From JAHEJB01 sp041748175 (GTDB lineage Bacteria; Bacteroidota; Rhodothermia; Rhodothermales; Rubricoccaceae): DNA of 39,458 nucleotides. This document shows, piece by piece, positions 1 through 7,173 of this stretch. Under the pieces are notes generated by a model. It was not told the DNA's origin. It saw nothing but the letters and a program-made list of their open reading frames with translations, and ran no database searches. The translations under genes and the position numbers were made by a program. The stretch covers positions 1 through 39,458 of the forward strand of contig JBGTDU010000074.1 of the NCBI GenBank assembly GCA_041748175.1, read 5' to 3'. Every line of letters begins with the position of its first letter. The stretch's first letter is position 1.

Positions 1-1379
1 ATGACCTCGGGCTCGTCCCCGGCAATCGCGTGCTGCTGCGTGGGCCGAATACGCCCATGCTCGCCGTATGCTGGTTCGCCGTTGTGAAGGCGGGCGGGAT
101 TTGCGTGGCGACGATGCCGCTTCTTCGTGCGTACGAACTCACGTACACGTGCGAAAAAGCGCAAATCGAACTCGCATTGTGTGATGGACACTGGGCGGAT
201 GAGATGGACAAAACGTTGTCGGAATCGCCATGCCTGAAGCAGATCGTCTACTTCAACGCGGACGTCACAGACAGTCTCGAAGCTCGGATGGAAGGCAAAC
301 CCGCATCGTTTGACGTTGTCGACACAGCGGCGGACGACGTAGTCCTGATCGCGTTCACGAGCGGCACAACGGGCCTGGCGAAAGCCACGATGCATTTCCA
401 CCGCGATGTGATGGCGATTTGCGACGCCTTCCCACGCTCGTGCATGGACATCGCCCCCGATGACGTGTTTGTCGGTACCCCGCCGCTGGCGTTCACGTTC
501 GGCCTCGGGGGTTTGCTGCTTTTCCCGATGCGCTTTGGAGCTTCGACCGCCTTCGTGGAGAAGCCGGGCCTCGACACCCTCACGCACACCATCGAGCGGC
601 ACAAAGCCACGGTGTGCTTCACATCTCCAACCGCCTATCGCGGAATGCTTGGCAAGCTGGGTGAGTCTGACCTATCAAGTCTGACTACGTGCGTCTCGGC
701 CGGCGAGACGCTCCCAAAACCAACGTTCGATGCGTGGCTGGATGCGACCGGCATCAAGATCATCGACGGTATTGGGGCGACGGAGCTGCTCCATATTTTT
801 ATCTCCGCGTCCGTGGATACGCTCAAACCCGGCGCGACGGGCAAAGCCATTCCGGGTTACGAGGCCAAGGTGATGGACGATGGTGGCTTCGAGGTGGAGC
901 CTGGAACCGTAGGTGCGCTTGCGGTTCGCGGCGTGACGGGTTGTCGCTATCTGGACGATCTCGAACGCCAAAAACAGTACGCAAGAGGTGGTTGGAATTT
1001 CACGGGCGACGCCTACATGATGGACGCGGAGGGTTATTTCCACTACCAGGCCCGCACCGACGACATGATCATCTCATCGGGCTACAACATCGCCGGGCCG
1101 GGCGTGGAGAATGCGCTTATGAAGCACGCTGCCGTAGCCGAGTGCGGTGTGGTCGGCGTCCCCGACGATCAGCGTGGGCAAATCGTTAAGGCCTTCGTTG
1201 TTCTCCGCGACGGCTTTGAGCCATCCGACGAAATGGCGAAAGAGCTACAGGATTTCGTCAAGGCCGAGATCGCGCCCTACAAGTATCCGCGCGCCGTGGA
1301 GTTTGTGAATGAACTGCCGCGAGGGAATACCGGCAAGCTGCAGCGGTTTCGGTTGCGGGAGATCGCCGAGGGCGTGTGA
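1..1379 (+). CDS. AMP-forming acyl-CoA ligase, benzoate/2-aminobenzoate-CoA ligase-like (5' end outside window)
   Basis: The protein should activate an aromatic or fatty carboxylic acid with ATP and CoA in the cytoplasm. The frame is already open at base 3 and the residues before the first Met fit the family, so the true start lies upstream. Visible motifs are the phosphate-binding loop FTSGTTGLAKATMHFH, the GDAYMMDAEGYFHYQARTDD adenylate motif, the hinge region ISSGYNIAGPGVEN, and a C-terminal PRGNTGKLQR carrying the catalytic lysine. About 458 residues are present; relatives are near 540, so roughly 80 N-terminal residues are missing. It ends in TGA overlapping the ATG of the next gene. The substrate cannot be read from the sequence; the aryl-CoA ligase label rests on overall motif resemblance. 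An SDR and a MaoC hydratase elsewhere in the window could share a CoA-ester pathway, but they are 24 kb away. Confidence 0.85.
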   Translation, partial: DLGLVPGNRVLLRGPNTPMLAVCWFAVVKAGGICVATMPLLRAYELTYTCEKAQIELALCDGHWADEMDKTLSESPCLKQIVYFNADVTDSLEARMEGKPASFDVVDTAADDVVLIAFTSGTTGLAKATMHFHRDVMAICDAFPRSCMDIAPDDVFVGTPPLAFTFGLGGLLLFPMRFGASTAFVEKPGLDTLTHTIERHKATVCFTSPTAYRGMLGKLGESDLSSLTTCVSAGETLPKPTFDAWLDATGIKIIDGIGATELLHIFISASVDTLKPGATGKAIPGYEAKVMDDGGFEVEPGTVGALAVRGVTGCRYLDDLERQKQYARGGWNFTGDAYMMDAEGYFHYQARTDDMIISSGYNIAGPGVENALMKHAAVAECGVVGVPDDQRGQIVKAFVVLRDGFEPSDEMAKELQDFVKAEIAPYKYPRAVEFVNELPRGNTGKLQRFRLREIAEGV

Positions 1380-1615
1380 TGCCAACGGTGCTCAGGGACG
1401 GCCCCTATTCGTTTGCGTTTTTTAGCGCGGATCGTTTCGAGCCTCCGCATGTTCATGTCATTCGTGACCGTGCTGCGGCTAAATTTTGGCTCAATCCTGT
1501 AGCGTTTGCGAAGAGTGGCGGATACAGAACACCAGAACTGAGCCGCATCCAGCGACTGGTCGCAACGCATCGACACCACTTGCTTGAGGCATGGAATGAC
1601 TACTTTGACGCTTGA
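1379..1615 (+). CDS. DUF4160 family protein
   Basis: This 78-residue protein starts MPTVLRDGPYSFAFFSAD and contains the family hallmarks EPPHVHV, AKFWL, GGY and ELSRIQRLV...LLEAWNDYF. The ATG at 1379 overlaps the stop of the acyl-CoA ligase (ATGA arrangement); a GTG at 1376 is possible but less likely. The last 20 bases overlap the next gene, which encodes a DUF2442 protein. DUF4160 and DUF2442 genes are often neighbours in bacteria and are suspected to act as a toxin-antitoxin-like pair, but I know of no firm biochemical role. The conserved HVHV and Trp residues suggest a small compact fold. The overlapping start suggests translational coupling to the upstream ligase, which is probably incidental. 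Confidence 0.85.
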   Translation: MPTVLRDGPYSFAFFSADRFEPPHVHVIRDRAAAKFWLNPVAFAKSGGYRTPELSRIQRLVATHRHHLLEAWNDYFDA

Positions 1616-1898
1616 AAAAGAGCCCGCAGTTGCACACGTAGAGGCAGCCAACGCACACCTCGTGGTCAGGCTCATCGATGGCCGAACTCTCACCGTGCCT
1701 CTTGACTGGTATCCCCGCCTCTTACATGGCTCTCCCTCCGAGCGTGCAAACAGTGAAATTATTGGAGAGGGGTACGGAATTCATTGGCCCGATTTGGACG
1801 AGCATCTGAGCGTCGAGGGCTTACTGGCCGGCCGACGGAGCGGCGAAAGCGAGAAGTCGTTTCAGAGATGGCTGGTCGCTCGCGAGAAGGCCGAATAG
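1596..1898 (+). CDS. DUF2442 family protein
   Basis: This 100-residue protein starts MTTLTLEKEPAVAHVEA. The ATG at 1596 is preferred over an upstream TTG at 1584. Family features are the strand pair VVRLIDGRTLTVPLDWYPRL, then IHWPDLDEHLSVEGLL near the C-terminus, which is typical of DUF2442. It overlaps the DUF4160 gene by 20 bases, so the two are almost certainly co-translated. DUF2442 proteins are small beta-rich proteins frequently placed directly after DUF4160. By analogy with other two-gene small modules this could be the antitoxin-like partner, but that is inference. Confidence 0.85.
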   Translation: MTTLTLEKEPAVAHVEAANAHLVVRLIDGRTLTVPLDWYPRLLHGSPSERANSEIIGEGYGIHWPDLDEHLSVEGLLAGRRSGESEKSFQRWLVAREKAE

Positions 1899-1956
1899 AC
1901 GCTCACGGCGACGCCAACAGCCCCGGCAACACGGGCAAGCTCCGAGCGCCGGGTTG

Positions 1957-2598
1957 CTAGCGGACGCGAATTACCTTTCGTGTCGTGTGGAAGGTCTCAC
2001 CCTGCAGGTCGATGATGTAGACGCCGGTTGGCTCATCCACGGGGCTCCACTCAAGCCGATTGGCGGTACCTCCCGAAAGAGGCCCGTCGTGGAGCACGAC
2101 GATCTCCCGACCAAGGGCGTCAAAAACGGCTATGCGAACGGCCTGCGTCCGGTCCAGCGTGAACTCGATGGTCGTTTCCAATCGAAAAGGGTTGGGATAG
2201 ACCGAGTCAATTTGCATTCCTTGCGGTACTTCTCCGGCGACACCGGTGCCGAACTCGACCGTGATCGCACCAAACATGCCCCCGCCCGGGAATCCGTGCA
2301 CTTCGCAGTGGTATCCGTAATCGCCCACCAGCGTGAACGTGAACTCGAAGCTGAAAGGCGCCGCTGCAGGTTCGCCACTGCGAAAGCCTACGGGATTACC
2401 AGGATAGTCCGTCATCGTGCCACTCACGTTATGGAAGCCGGAGGTGTTCTCCCAACGAACCGTGTCACCCTCCTCAATGGTGAGAGCCGATGGCGAAAAT
2501 GCTGTGCCCGACAGGGTGACGACGTGGGTGGTCTGGGCAGAACTTGATAGCGCGCAAAACAGGAAGCCTACCAATCCGGAGGAGACGAGACGAGGCAT
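1957..2598 (-). CDS. Secreted plastocyanin-like cupredoxin with T9SS type A sorting domain
   Basis: A 213-residue exported protein. Residues 1-21 form a signal peptide (hydrophobic core GLVGFLFCAL, likely cleaved after SSSAQ). Residues 25-117 are a cupredoxin fold. A complete type 1 copper site is visible: His56 (FHNVSG), then Cys98, His101 and Met108 in YHCEVHGFPGGGM. Residues ~129-213 form a type IX sorting domain (YPNPF at the start, FDALGREI in the middle, GVYIIDL near the end, ending KVIRVR), so the protein is probably exported through T9SS and held at or released from the cell surface. A small blue-copper electron carrier is the likeliest role; its redox partner is unknown. The gene is convergent with the DUF4160/DUF2442 genes. 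Confidence 0.85.
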   Translation of the reverse strand: MPRLVSSGLVGFLFCALSSSAQTTHVVTLSGTAFSPSALTIEEGDTVRWENTSGFHNVSGTMTDYPGNPVGFRSGEPAAAPFSFEFTFTLVGDYGYHCEVHGFPGGGMFGAITVEFGTGVAGEVPQGMQIDSVYPNPFRLETTIEFTLDRTQAVRIAVFDALGREIVVLHDGPLSGGTANRLEWSPVDEPTGVYIIDLQGETFHTTRKVIRVR

Positions 2599-2732
2599 AA
2601 CGACGCAGGTTTGGTTCGACGATGCAAATTAGGGGAGAGGTTCACATAAACCAATCCGGCTCGTTCACAATTCGGTCACCGCCGGATTCATTGCACGGCG
2701 ATTTGGAGGGGCAAAGGCGCCTCAGGGATCGG

Positions 2733-3917
2733 CTATCCCAACAACCATGGCAGCAACTGACCGGCTGCCCAGAAGCCGAGAAAAGTCCCGATGGCCGTGC
2801 CAAGCGAGCCAATAAGCACGGCGGGAAGCACGAGATCCTGGCGACCGAGGCTTCTCGCGACGACCAGCGCCGTGGTTCCACCGCCAACGTTGGCGGTGGA
2901 AGCCACCGCCGCAAGCTCCGGATCCAGGTTCATCAACCGGGCAGCGCCAAACGTAATGAGCCCGTGCACGAGCACGGTGATGGACGCGAACACCATCAAC
3001 GACACGCCCAGGCTGCCCAGTCCACGTAGCGCGGTGACATCGCAGAAAGCGCCGACGACGCAAAGGAAAATGTAGACGGCGAACATGCCGAGGGTTTGAG
3101 ATCCGTTCAGGCGTGCGGCGAGCGGTGTCTGTGCGATGATCAGCGCCAATGCCGTGATAATCATTATCGACGGAACAGAGAAGTCGATGCTTTCCGTCCA
3201 CGCGGCGAGCAGGTTTGAGATCCACAGCGCACTCAGTCCGAGAAAGAGCATAAGCGCCACATCCTGCGGATGGACGGATTCCGTGTCGTCGTCGATGCCA
3301 AGCCTGTCTTCTATTGAATCGGCTCCGCTGATGTTTGTCGACGATCTCTTCCAGATCGGCGCCAGCAGGCGGGGTAGCGCCAGCGTCATCATCATCCAGA
3401 TCGTCGTTGCGATGCTGTCCACCACGGTGGCACCAGCAAACAGTGCGCCTTCCGAAACCACGTCATAGTGGAGCGCCACCGCATTGAAGTTGACGCTCCC
3501 ACCCGTGTACGTCCCAGCGAACATGCCGCCGATTGCGTTGTAGAGCGGGCCGATGTTCTCCGGCCCGCCAACAGCCCACATCCCGACGAGCACGCCAAAT
3601 GTCGTCCCGAGCGCGCCAATGACAAACAGCGCCACGAGCGCCAGGCCGGCCTTCAAGATGTCCCGCAGGTTGCAGCGAAGCAGCAGCCAGAAAATGGCGA
3701 TAGGCGCGAGATAGGCGAATGTGTAGTCGTAGGCCGGGACAGGCGCTTCCTCCGTCGATCCTGCCGGGATTATGCCGAGATTCGCAACGACCGCTGTAAC
3801 CAGGATCACCACGAGCGCCGTGCCCATGTGCCGCATCCACGTCCGCCGCACCATCCACTCGGAGGCCACCACGATCAGGCACAGGATGGCGAGGACGTAG
3901 AGGGAATCGGTGGGCAT
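2733..3917 (-). CDS. DUF819 family integral membrane protein
   Basis: A 394-residue very hydrophobic protein with about ten predicted membrane helices, starting MPTDSLYVLAILCLIV. The Gly-rich segment GGMFAGTYTGGSVNFNAVA and a later STANVGGGTTALVVARSLGR are typical of the DUF819 (YjcL-like) family, an uncharacterised family of likely transporters. It lies 49 bp downstream of the kinase gene on the same strand. The first 87 bases are duplicated at 15063-15149, where they end abruptly; the copy here is the intact one. No substrate can be named. Confidence 0.85.
   Translation of the reverse strand: MPTDSLYVLAILCLIVVASEWMVRRTWMRHMGTALVVILVTAVVANLGIIPAGSTEEAPVPAYDYTFAYLAPIAIFWLLLRCNLRDILKAGLALVALFVIGALGTTFGVLVGMWAVGGPENIGPLYNAIGGMFAGTYTGGSVNFNAVALHYDVVSEGALFAGATVVDSIATTIWMMMTLALPRLLAPIWKRSSTNISGADSIEDRLGIDDDTESVHPQDVALMLFLGLSALWISNLLAAWTESIDFSVPSIMIITALALIIAQTPLAARLNGSQTLGMFAVYIFLCVVGAFCDVTALRGLGSLGVSLMVFASITVLVHGLITFGAARLMNLDPELAAVASTANVGGGTTALVVARSLGRQDLVLPAVLIGSLGTAIGTFLGFWAAGQLLPWLLG
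3831..3917. repeat. Left copy of an 87-bp imperfect direct repeat (5' end of the DUF819 gene)
   Basis: These 87 bases match 15063-15149 in the same orientation at about 78 positions by hand alignment, with weaker similarity continuing some 15 bases upstream of the start codon. Here the sequence is the intact 5' end of the DUF819 gene; at the other copy only codons 1-28 remain. The two copies enclose the sigma factor/kinase/secreted-protein block. Confidence 0.8.
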
Positions 3918-3966
3918 GGCGCGAAGGTACGTGAGGCCACTACTCGCATTTTCCGCGGTTGCGTCT

Positions 3967-6345
3967 TCAATAAGAATGGCTGCTTGACTCTTCAGAACCT
4001 TCGATCACCATCGCTTGAAATCGTGAAAGTTCCTCCATGCGGGTGTGCCTCTCGTACATCTTTACGATTTCCCGCAACACATTCTGGACTAGCGGATCGT
4101 CAGGATCACGATTTTCAATGAGTGTGCGATGACGTGTGAGTAGCAGAGCCTCTGCCTCGGCGAACGCTTCTCTGTGAATAAGAATCTCTGCCTGTCCCAT
4201 GCTAATCCGAGCTGTGAGCCACGGATTCGCTTCGACGTGATTGGCCAGAATTGACTCGGATCGGTCAAGCAGGCGTTCGGCACCGTTGATGTCACCTTGT
4301 TCTCTCAGCATGTCTCCACATTCGAAAAGTGCTTTCCCAAACTCGCTAGATCCAGGATCCATCTGTTCAAACTGCCGGAGGCTCTCGACACATGCTCCCT
4401 GTGCTTCCCTGTAGCGACCGCGTCCATGTATGATTCGGGCAAGATCAAGTTGAGCAATTGCCTGCATAGGGGGGTCGCCGCGCAATTCGAGGAGCTGTAG
4501 AAGCTCGCGCTGGCGGGGTTCGGCTGAATCGAATGCGTCCTGCGCGATGTTTATATCGACGATCAAGCCAAGTGCAACCTGGGCGCGTCCCTCGTTCATA
4601 GCGCCGTTTTCGCGATAAATGTCAACGGCACGTTCCAATACGACAATCGCGTTACCATACTGGCGGCGTGACAAAAGAATCTCGCCGAGGGCTCCAGCCT
4701 GATGGGCGTAGACTACCGTACCGTCATCGGGGAGATCCTGAACCCTCGCGACCCAGTCGTCATAGAGGCGTCGGGCGGAATCTCGGTCGCCCATGAGATA
4801 GGCTGTCGAGGCGATTTTGGACTGTAGATCGAGCGATTCGGGATCGTCAGGCCCGAGGCGGTCAAGCTGGAGTGCGTAGGCTGCTTCTAGCGCATCACGC
4901 GCCGAGGGATAATCTTCCAGGCGGCGAAAGGCAATCCCGATAGTTCGGAGCATCCGAGCGTGAAGGGACGGTGTTCCAGCCAACTCATCGTCGGCGCGGC
5001 GGCGTCCTCGATCAAGAAGATCAACTGCCGAGAGTGTATCTCCAACGTTTTTAGACGGGTTCGTATCGTCAAAAAGACTCTCGAGGAACGATGCTGAGCC
5101 TTCGGCTTCCATTGCCGCATCCTCTGCTCGGTTACGCTCCAAGACAGTCTGACGCTGCTGGAGAGCAAGCAGCACTATGGCCGTTACAAGCAACACTGCA
5201 AAAGAGACGGTGAACGACATACCAATGCGGTGCCGTTGCACAAATTTTTTCGTGCGATACCACCTCGTCGCGAGATGGGCATGGATTGGCAGTCCTGTTC
5301 GACGCCTCAGAAGGTCGTCCAGCAGTGATTCAACCGTAGGATATCGTTCATCGGCGTCCTCTCGAAGCGCCTTCAGTACGATGGTATCCAGATCACCACG
5401 CACGCCTCGGCGCAAGCGTTCGTCGCCGCCCAGAATGCTTGGTGGTTTGATGGGGTGCGGAGGGCGCTGCCCCGTTAGCATTTCAAACAACACGACACCT
5501 AGTGCAAAGATGTCGGCCGCCGTTGTCACGGGTTCGCCTCGCATTTGCTCGGGTGCTGCGTACGCAGGCGTAACGGGCCGCATCCCCGTTCGCGTAGGGC
5601 TTCCGTCTTCGTCGGCGTCCAGAAGCCGTGCGATACCAAAATCGAGGAGCTTGACCTGAGCTTGCCCGGCGTCGTCCTCAGCAACGAGAATGTTGGATGG
5701 TTTGAGGTCTCGATGGACAATCAAGCGACGGTGCGCGTACGCCACCGCCTCGCACACTTGCCCAAACAGTAGTAGTCTCTCTTCAAGGGGGAGGTCTTTC
5801 TGCGCAACGAAGTCGGTGATCGGTTCACCCTCGACAAACTCCATGGCGATGAAAGGCCGTCCATCAGGAGCTGCGCCGGCGTCGAGGAGGCGTGCAATAT
5901 TCGGGTGTTGAAGACGGGCCAATATCTGCCGTTCGCGTAGGAAGCGCTGGAGGATGGCGTCCGAATCCATGCCGCGCTTGATAAGCTTGACGACAACCTG
6001 TTGCTCGAACTGGCCGTCGGCACGTTCGGCTAGATAGACCACACCCATTCCCCCTCGGCCTACCTCCCTGACGATTCGGTAAGGACCGATCGGTTGGCCT
6101 ATGACTTTTTCTGCGTGTGTGGCTTCTAGCAGATTGCTGGCTTTCTCTGGATCGAGGCCCTCTAGAAAATCGCCAGAACCATCATGGGCGCGCAGCAGGC
6201 GAAGGACTTCTTCGCGGAGAGACTCGTCGGCGCAAGCCTCCTCGACAAATGCCGTTCGCTCGCCAGGCTCGAGATCTACGGCTCGTACAAAAAGCGATTC
6301 CAGCAACTGCCATCGTTCTGCCGGTGGTGGTGAGATTGGAGGCAT
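3967..6345 (-). CDS. Membrane-anchored serine/threonine protein kinase with TPR-like sensor region
   Basis: A 792-residue Hanks-type kinase. The kinase domain spans residues ~88-350 with the glycine loop GRGGMG (96-101), ATP-binding Lys120, helix-C Glu138, HRDLKPSN (211-218, catalytic Asp213), DFG (235-237) and APE (264-266), so it looks catalytically complete. One membrane helix lies at ~375-396. The remaining ~390 residues are helical repeats resembling TPRs (paired motifs such as AREALEAAYALQLDRLGPDD-type blocks) and should lie outside the cytoplasm. The first ~85 residues resemble the N-terminal region usual in kinases coupled to ECF sigma factors. It sits 59 bp downstream of the ECF sigma gene on the same strand, a common pairing in Bacteroidota, Planctomycetota and Acidobacteriota. 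It probably senses an envelope signal and works with the sigma factor, but its targets are unknown. Confidence 0.9.
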   Translation of the reverse strand: MPPISPPPAERWQLLESLFVRAVDLEPGERTAFVEEACADESLREEVLRLLRAHDGSGDFLEGLDPEKASNLLEATHAEKVIGQPIGPYRIVREVGRGGMGVVYLAERADGQFEQQVVVKLIKRGMDSDAILQRFLRERQILARLQHPNIARLLDAGAAPDGRPFIAMEFVEGEPITDFVAQKDLPLEERLLLFGQVCEAVAYAHRRLIVHRDLKPSNILVAEDDAGQAQVKLLDFGIARLLDADEDGSPTRTGMRPVTPAYAAPEQMRGEPVTTAADIFALGVVLFEMLTGQRPPHPIKPPSILGGDERLRRGVRGDLDTIVLKALREDADERYPTVESLLDDLLRRRTGLPIHAHLATRWYRTKKFVQRHRIGMSFTVSFAVLLVTAIVLLALQQRQTVLERNRAEDAAMEAEGSASFLESLFDDTNPSKNVGDTLSAVDLLDRGRRRADDELAGTPSLHARMLRTIGIAFRRLEDYPSARDALEAAYALQLDRLGPDDPESLDLQSKIASTAYLMGDRDSARRLYDDWVARVQDLPDDGTVVYAHQAGALGEILLSRRQYGNAIVVLERAVDIYRENGAMNEGRAQVALGLIVDINIAQDAFDSAEPRQRELLQLLELRGDPPMQAIAQLDLARIIHGRGRYREAQGACVESLRQFEQMDPGSSEFGKALFECGDMLREQGDINGAERLLDRSESILANHVEANPWLTARISMGQAEILIHREAFAEAEALLLTRHRTLIENRDPDDPLVQNVLREIVKMYERHTRMEELSRFQAMVIEGSEESSSHSY

Positions 6346-6404
6346 CTACAAATAAGGGTTTGCCTGGATCATGCGCAAAATGCCTGGCGAGCGTGCAATC
6401 GGCG

Positions 6405-6992
6405 TCAGGAATCAGGCAAGGGGTCGTGGAGCGCGTCGTACAACCACGCTCTCGCCAGCGCCCAGTCATAGTGGACCGTCCGTGGGGATATATCAAGTGC
6501 TAGCGCGGTTTCCTCAATACTCAAGCCACCAAAGAACCGACATTCGGCCACCTGGGCGTGCCTCAGGTTTAGTGCTGCCAGGCGCTCCAGAGCCTTATGG
6601 AGATCAATGAGCTCGGTGGCGAAGGCGTCCACGGAAAGATGCTGCTCGTCGAGGTCGAGCGGAGCGACCCCGGCACCGCGTTTCTGCGCCGTCCGGCGAC
6701 GAGCGTAGTCCACAAGTACCTGGCGCATCGCACGAGCAGCCGCACCGAAAAAGTAACCTCGCCCTCGTTCGGTAACCGCCGTGTCATCAACCAGTCTTAG
6801 ATAGGCCTCGTGGACCAGGGCCGTCGTATGAAGGGTGTGGCCATCGCGTTCATCGCGAAGCTGCTCGTGCGCCATTGAACGTAGTTCTTCGTAGATGAGC
6901 GGCAGCAGGTCATCCACGGTGCGTGCGCCATCCCCGCCCACTTCGGATAGAAGCGTTGTGGTTCGTTCCCGAAGCGACGATGCGTGCTGCAT
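6405..6992 (-). CDS. ECF-type RNA polymerase sigma factor (TIGR02999/SigK-like group)
   Basis: A 195-residue sigma-70 family protein starting MQHASSLRERTTTLLSEV. Region 2 (residues ~25-100) holds LLPLIYEELRSMAHEQLR, the ALVHEAYLRLVD helix and ARAMRQVLVDYARRR. Region 4 (~135-190) holds LEQLAALNLRHA-like and FFGGLSIEETALALDISPRTV...W, a helix-turn-helix for -35 recognition. These motifs match the ECF group that is regularly encoded beside TPR-containing kinases. No anti-sigma gene is nearby, so regulation probably runs through the downstream kinase. The gene is divergent from the exported-protein operon beginning at 7174, which is its obvious candidate target. Confidence 0.9.
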   Translation of the reverse strand: MQHASSLRERTTTLLSEVGGDGARTVDDLLPLIYEELRSMAHEQLRDERDGHTLHTTALVHEAYLRLVDDTAVTERGRGYFFGAAARAMRQVLVDYARRRTAQKRGAGVAPLDLDEQHLSVDAFATELIDLHKALERLAALNLRHAQVAECRFFGGLSIEETALALDISPRTVHYDWALARAWLYDALHDPLPDS

Positions 6993-7173
6993 GAGGATGG
7001 ATCGAAGGGGATAGCGACACGATACGCCCTCCAGGCCTGCCCTGCAACCTTGATTCCGGGGTGCCCGCTTGCAGACTTTTTGCCGGTTTTGCGCAGGTAG
7101 TCAAGAAGCCCGGTTCACCCTCTCTGGACATCCGGCATTTCTCCTCGATTTCCTTCTTCCAACGTTGGCTCCT
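6993..7173. promoter_or_regulatory. Divergent intergenic region between the sigma/kinase operon and the secreted-protein operon
   Basis: This 181-bp stretch separates two outward-facing transcription units, so it must hold both promoters. I see no unambiguous -35/-10 pair and no clear Shine-Dalgarno before 7174; a pyrimidine-rich stretch precedes that ATG. If the ECF factor drives the secreted operon or itself, its binding site should be here. Confidence 0.45.

Noticed and set aside
1912..1962. GC-rich partial hairpin between convergent genes
   Set aside because: The arms pair only with a bulge and no T run follows, so it does not qualify as a terminator.
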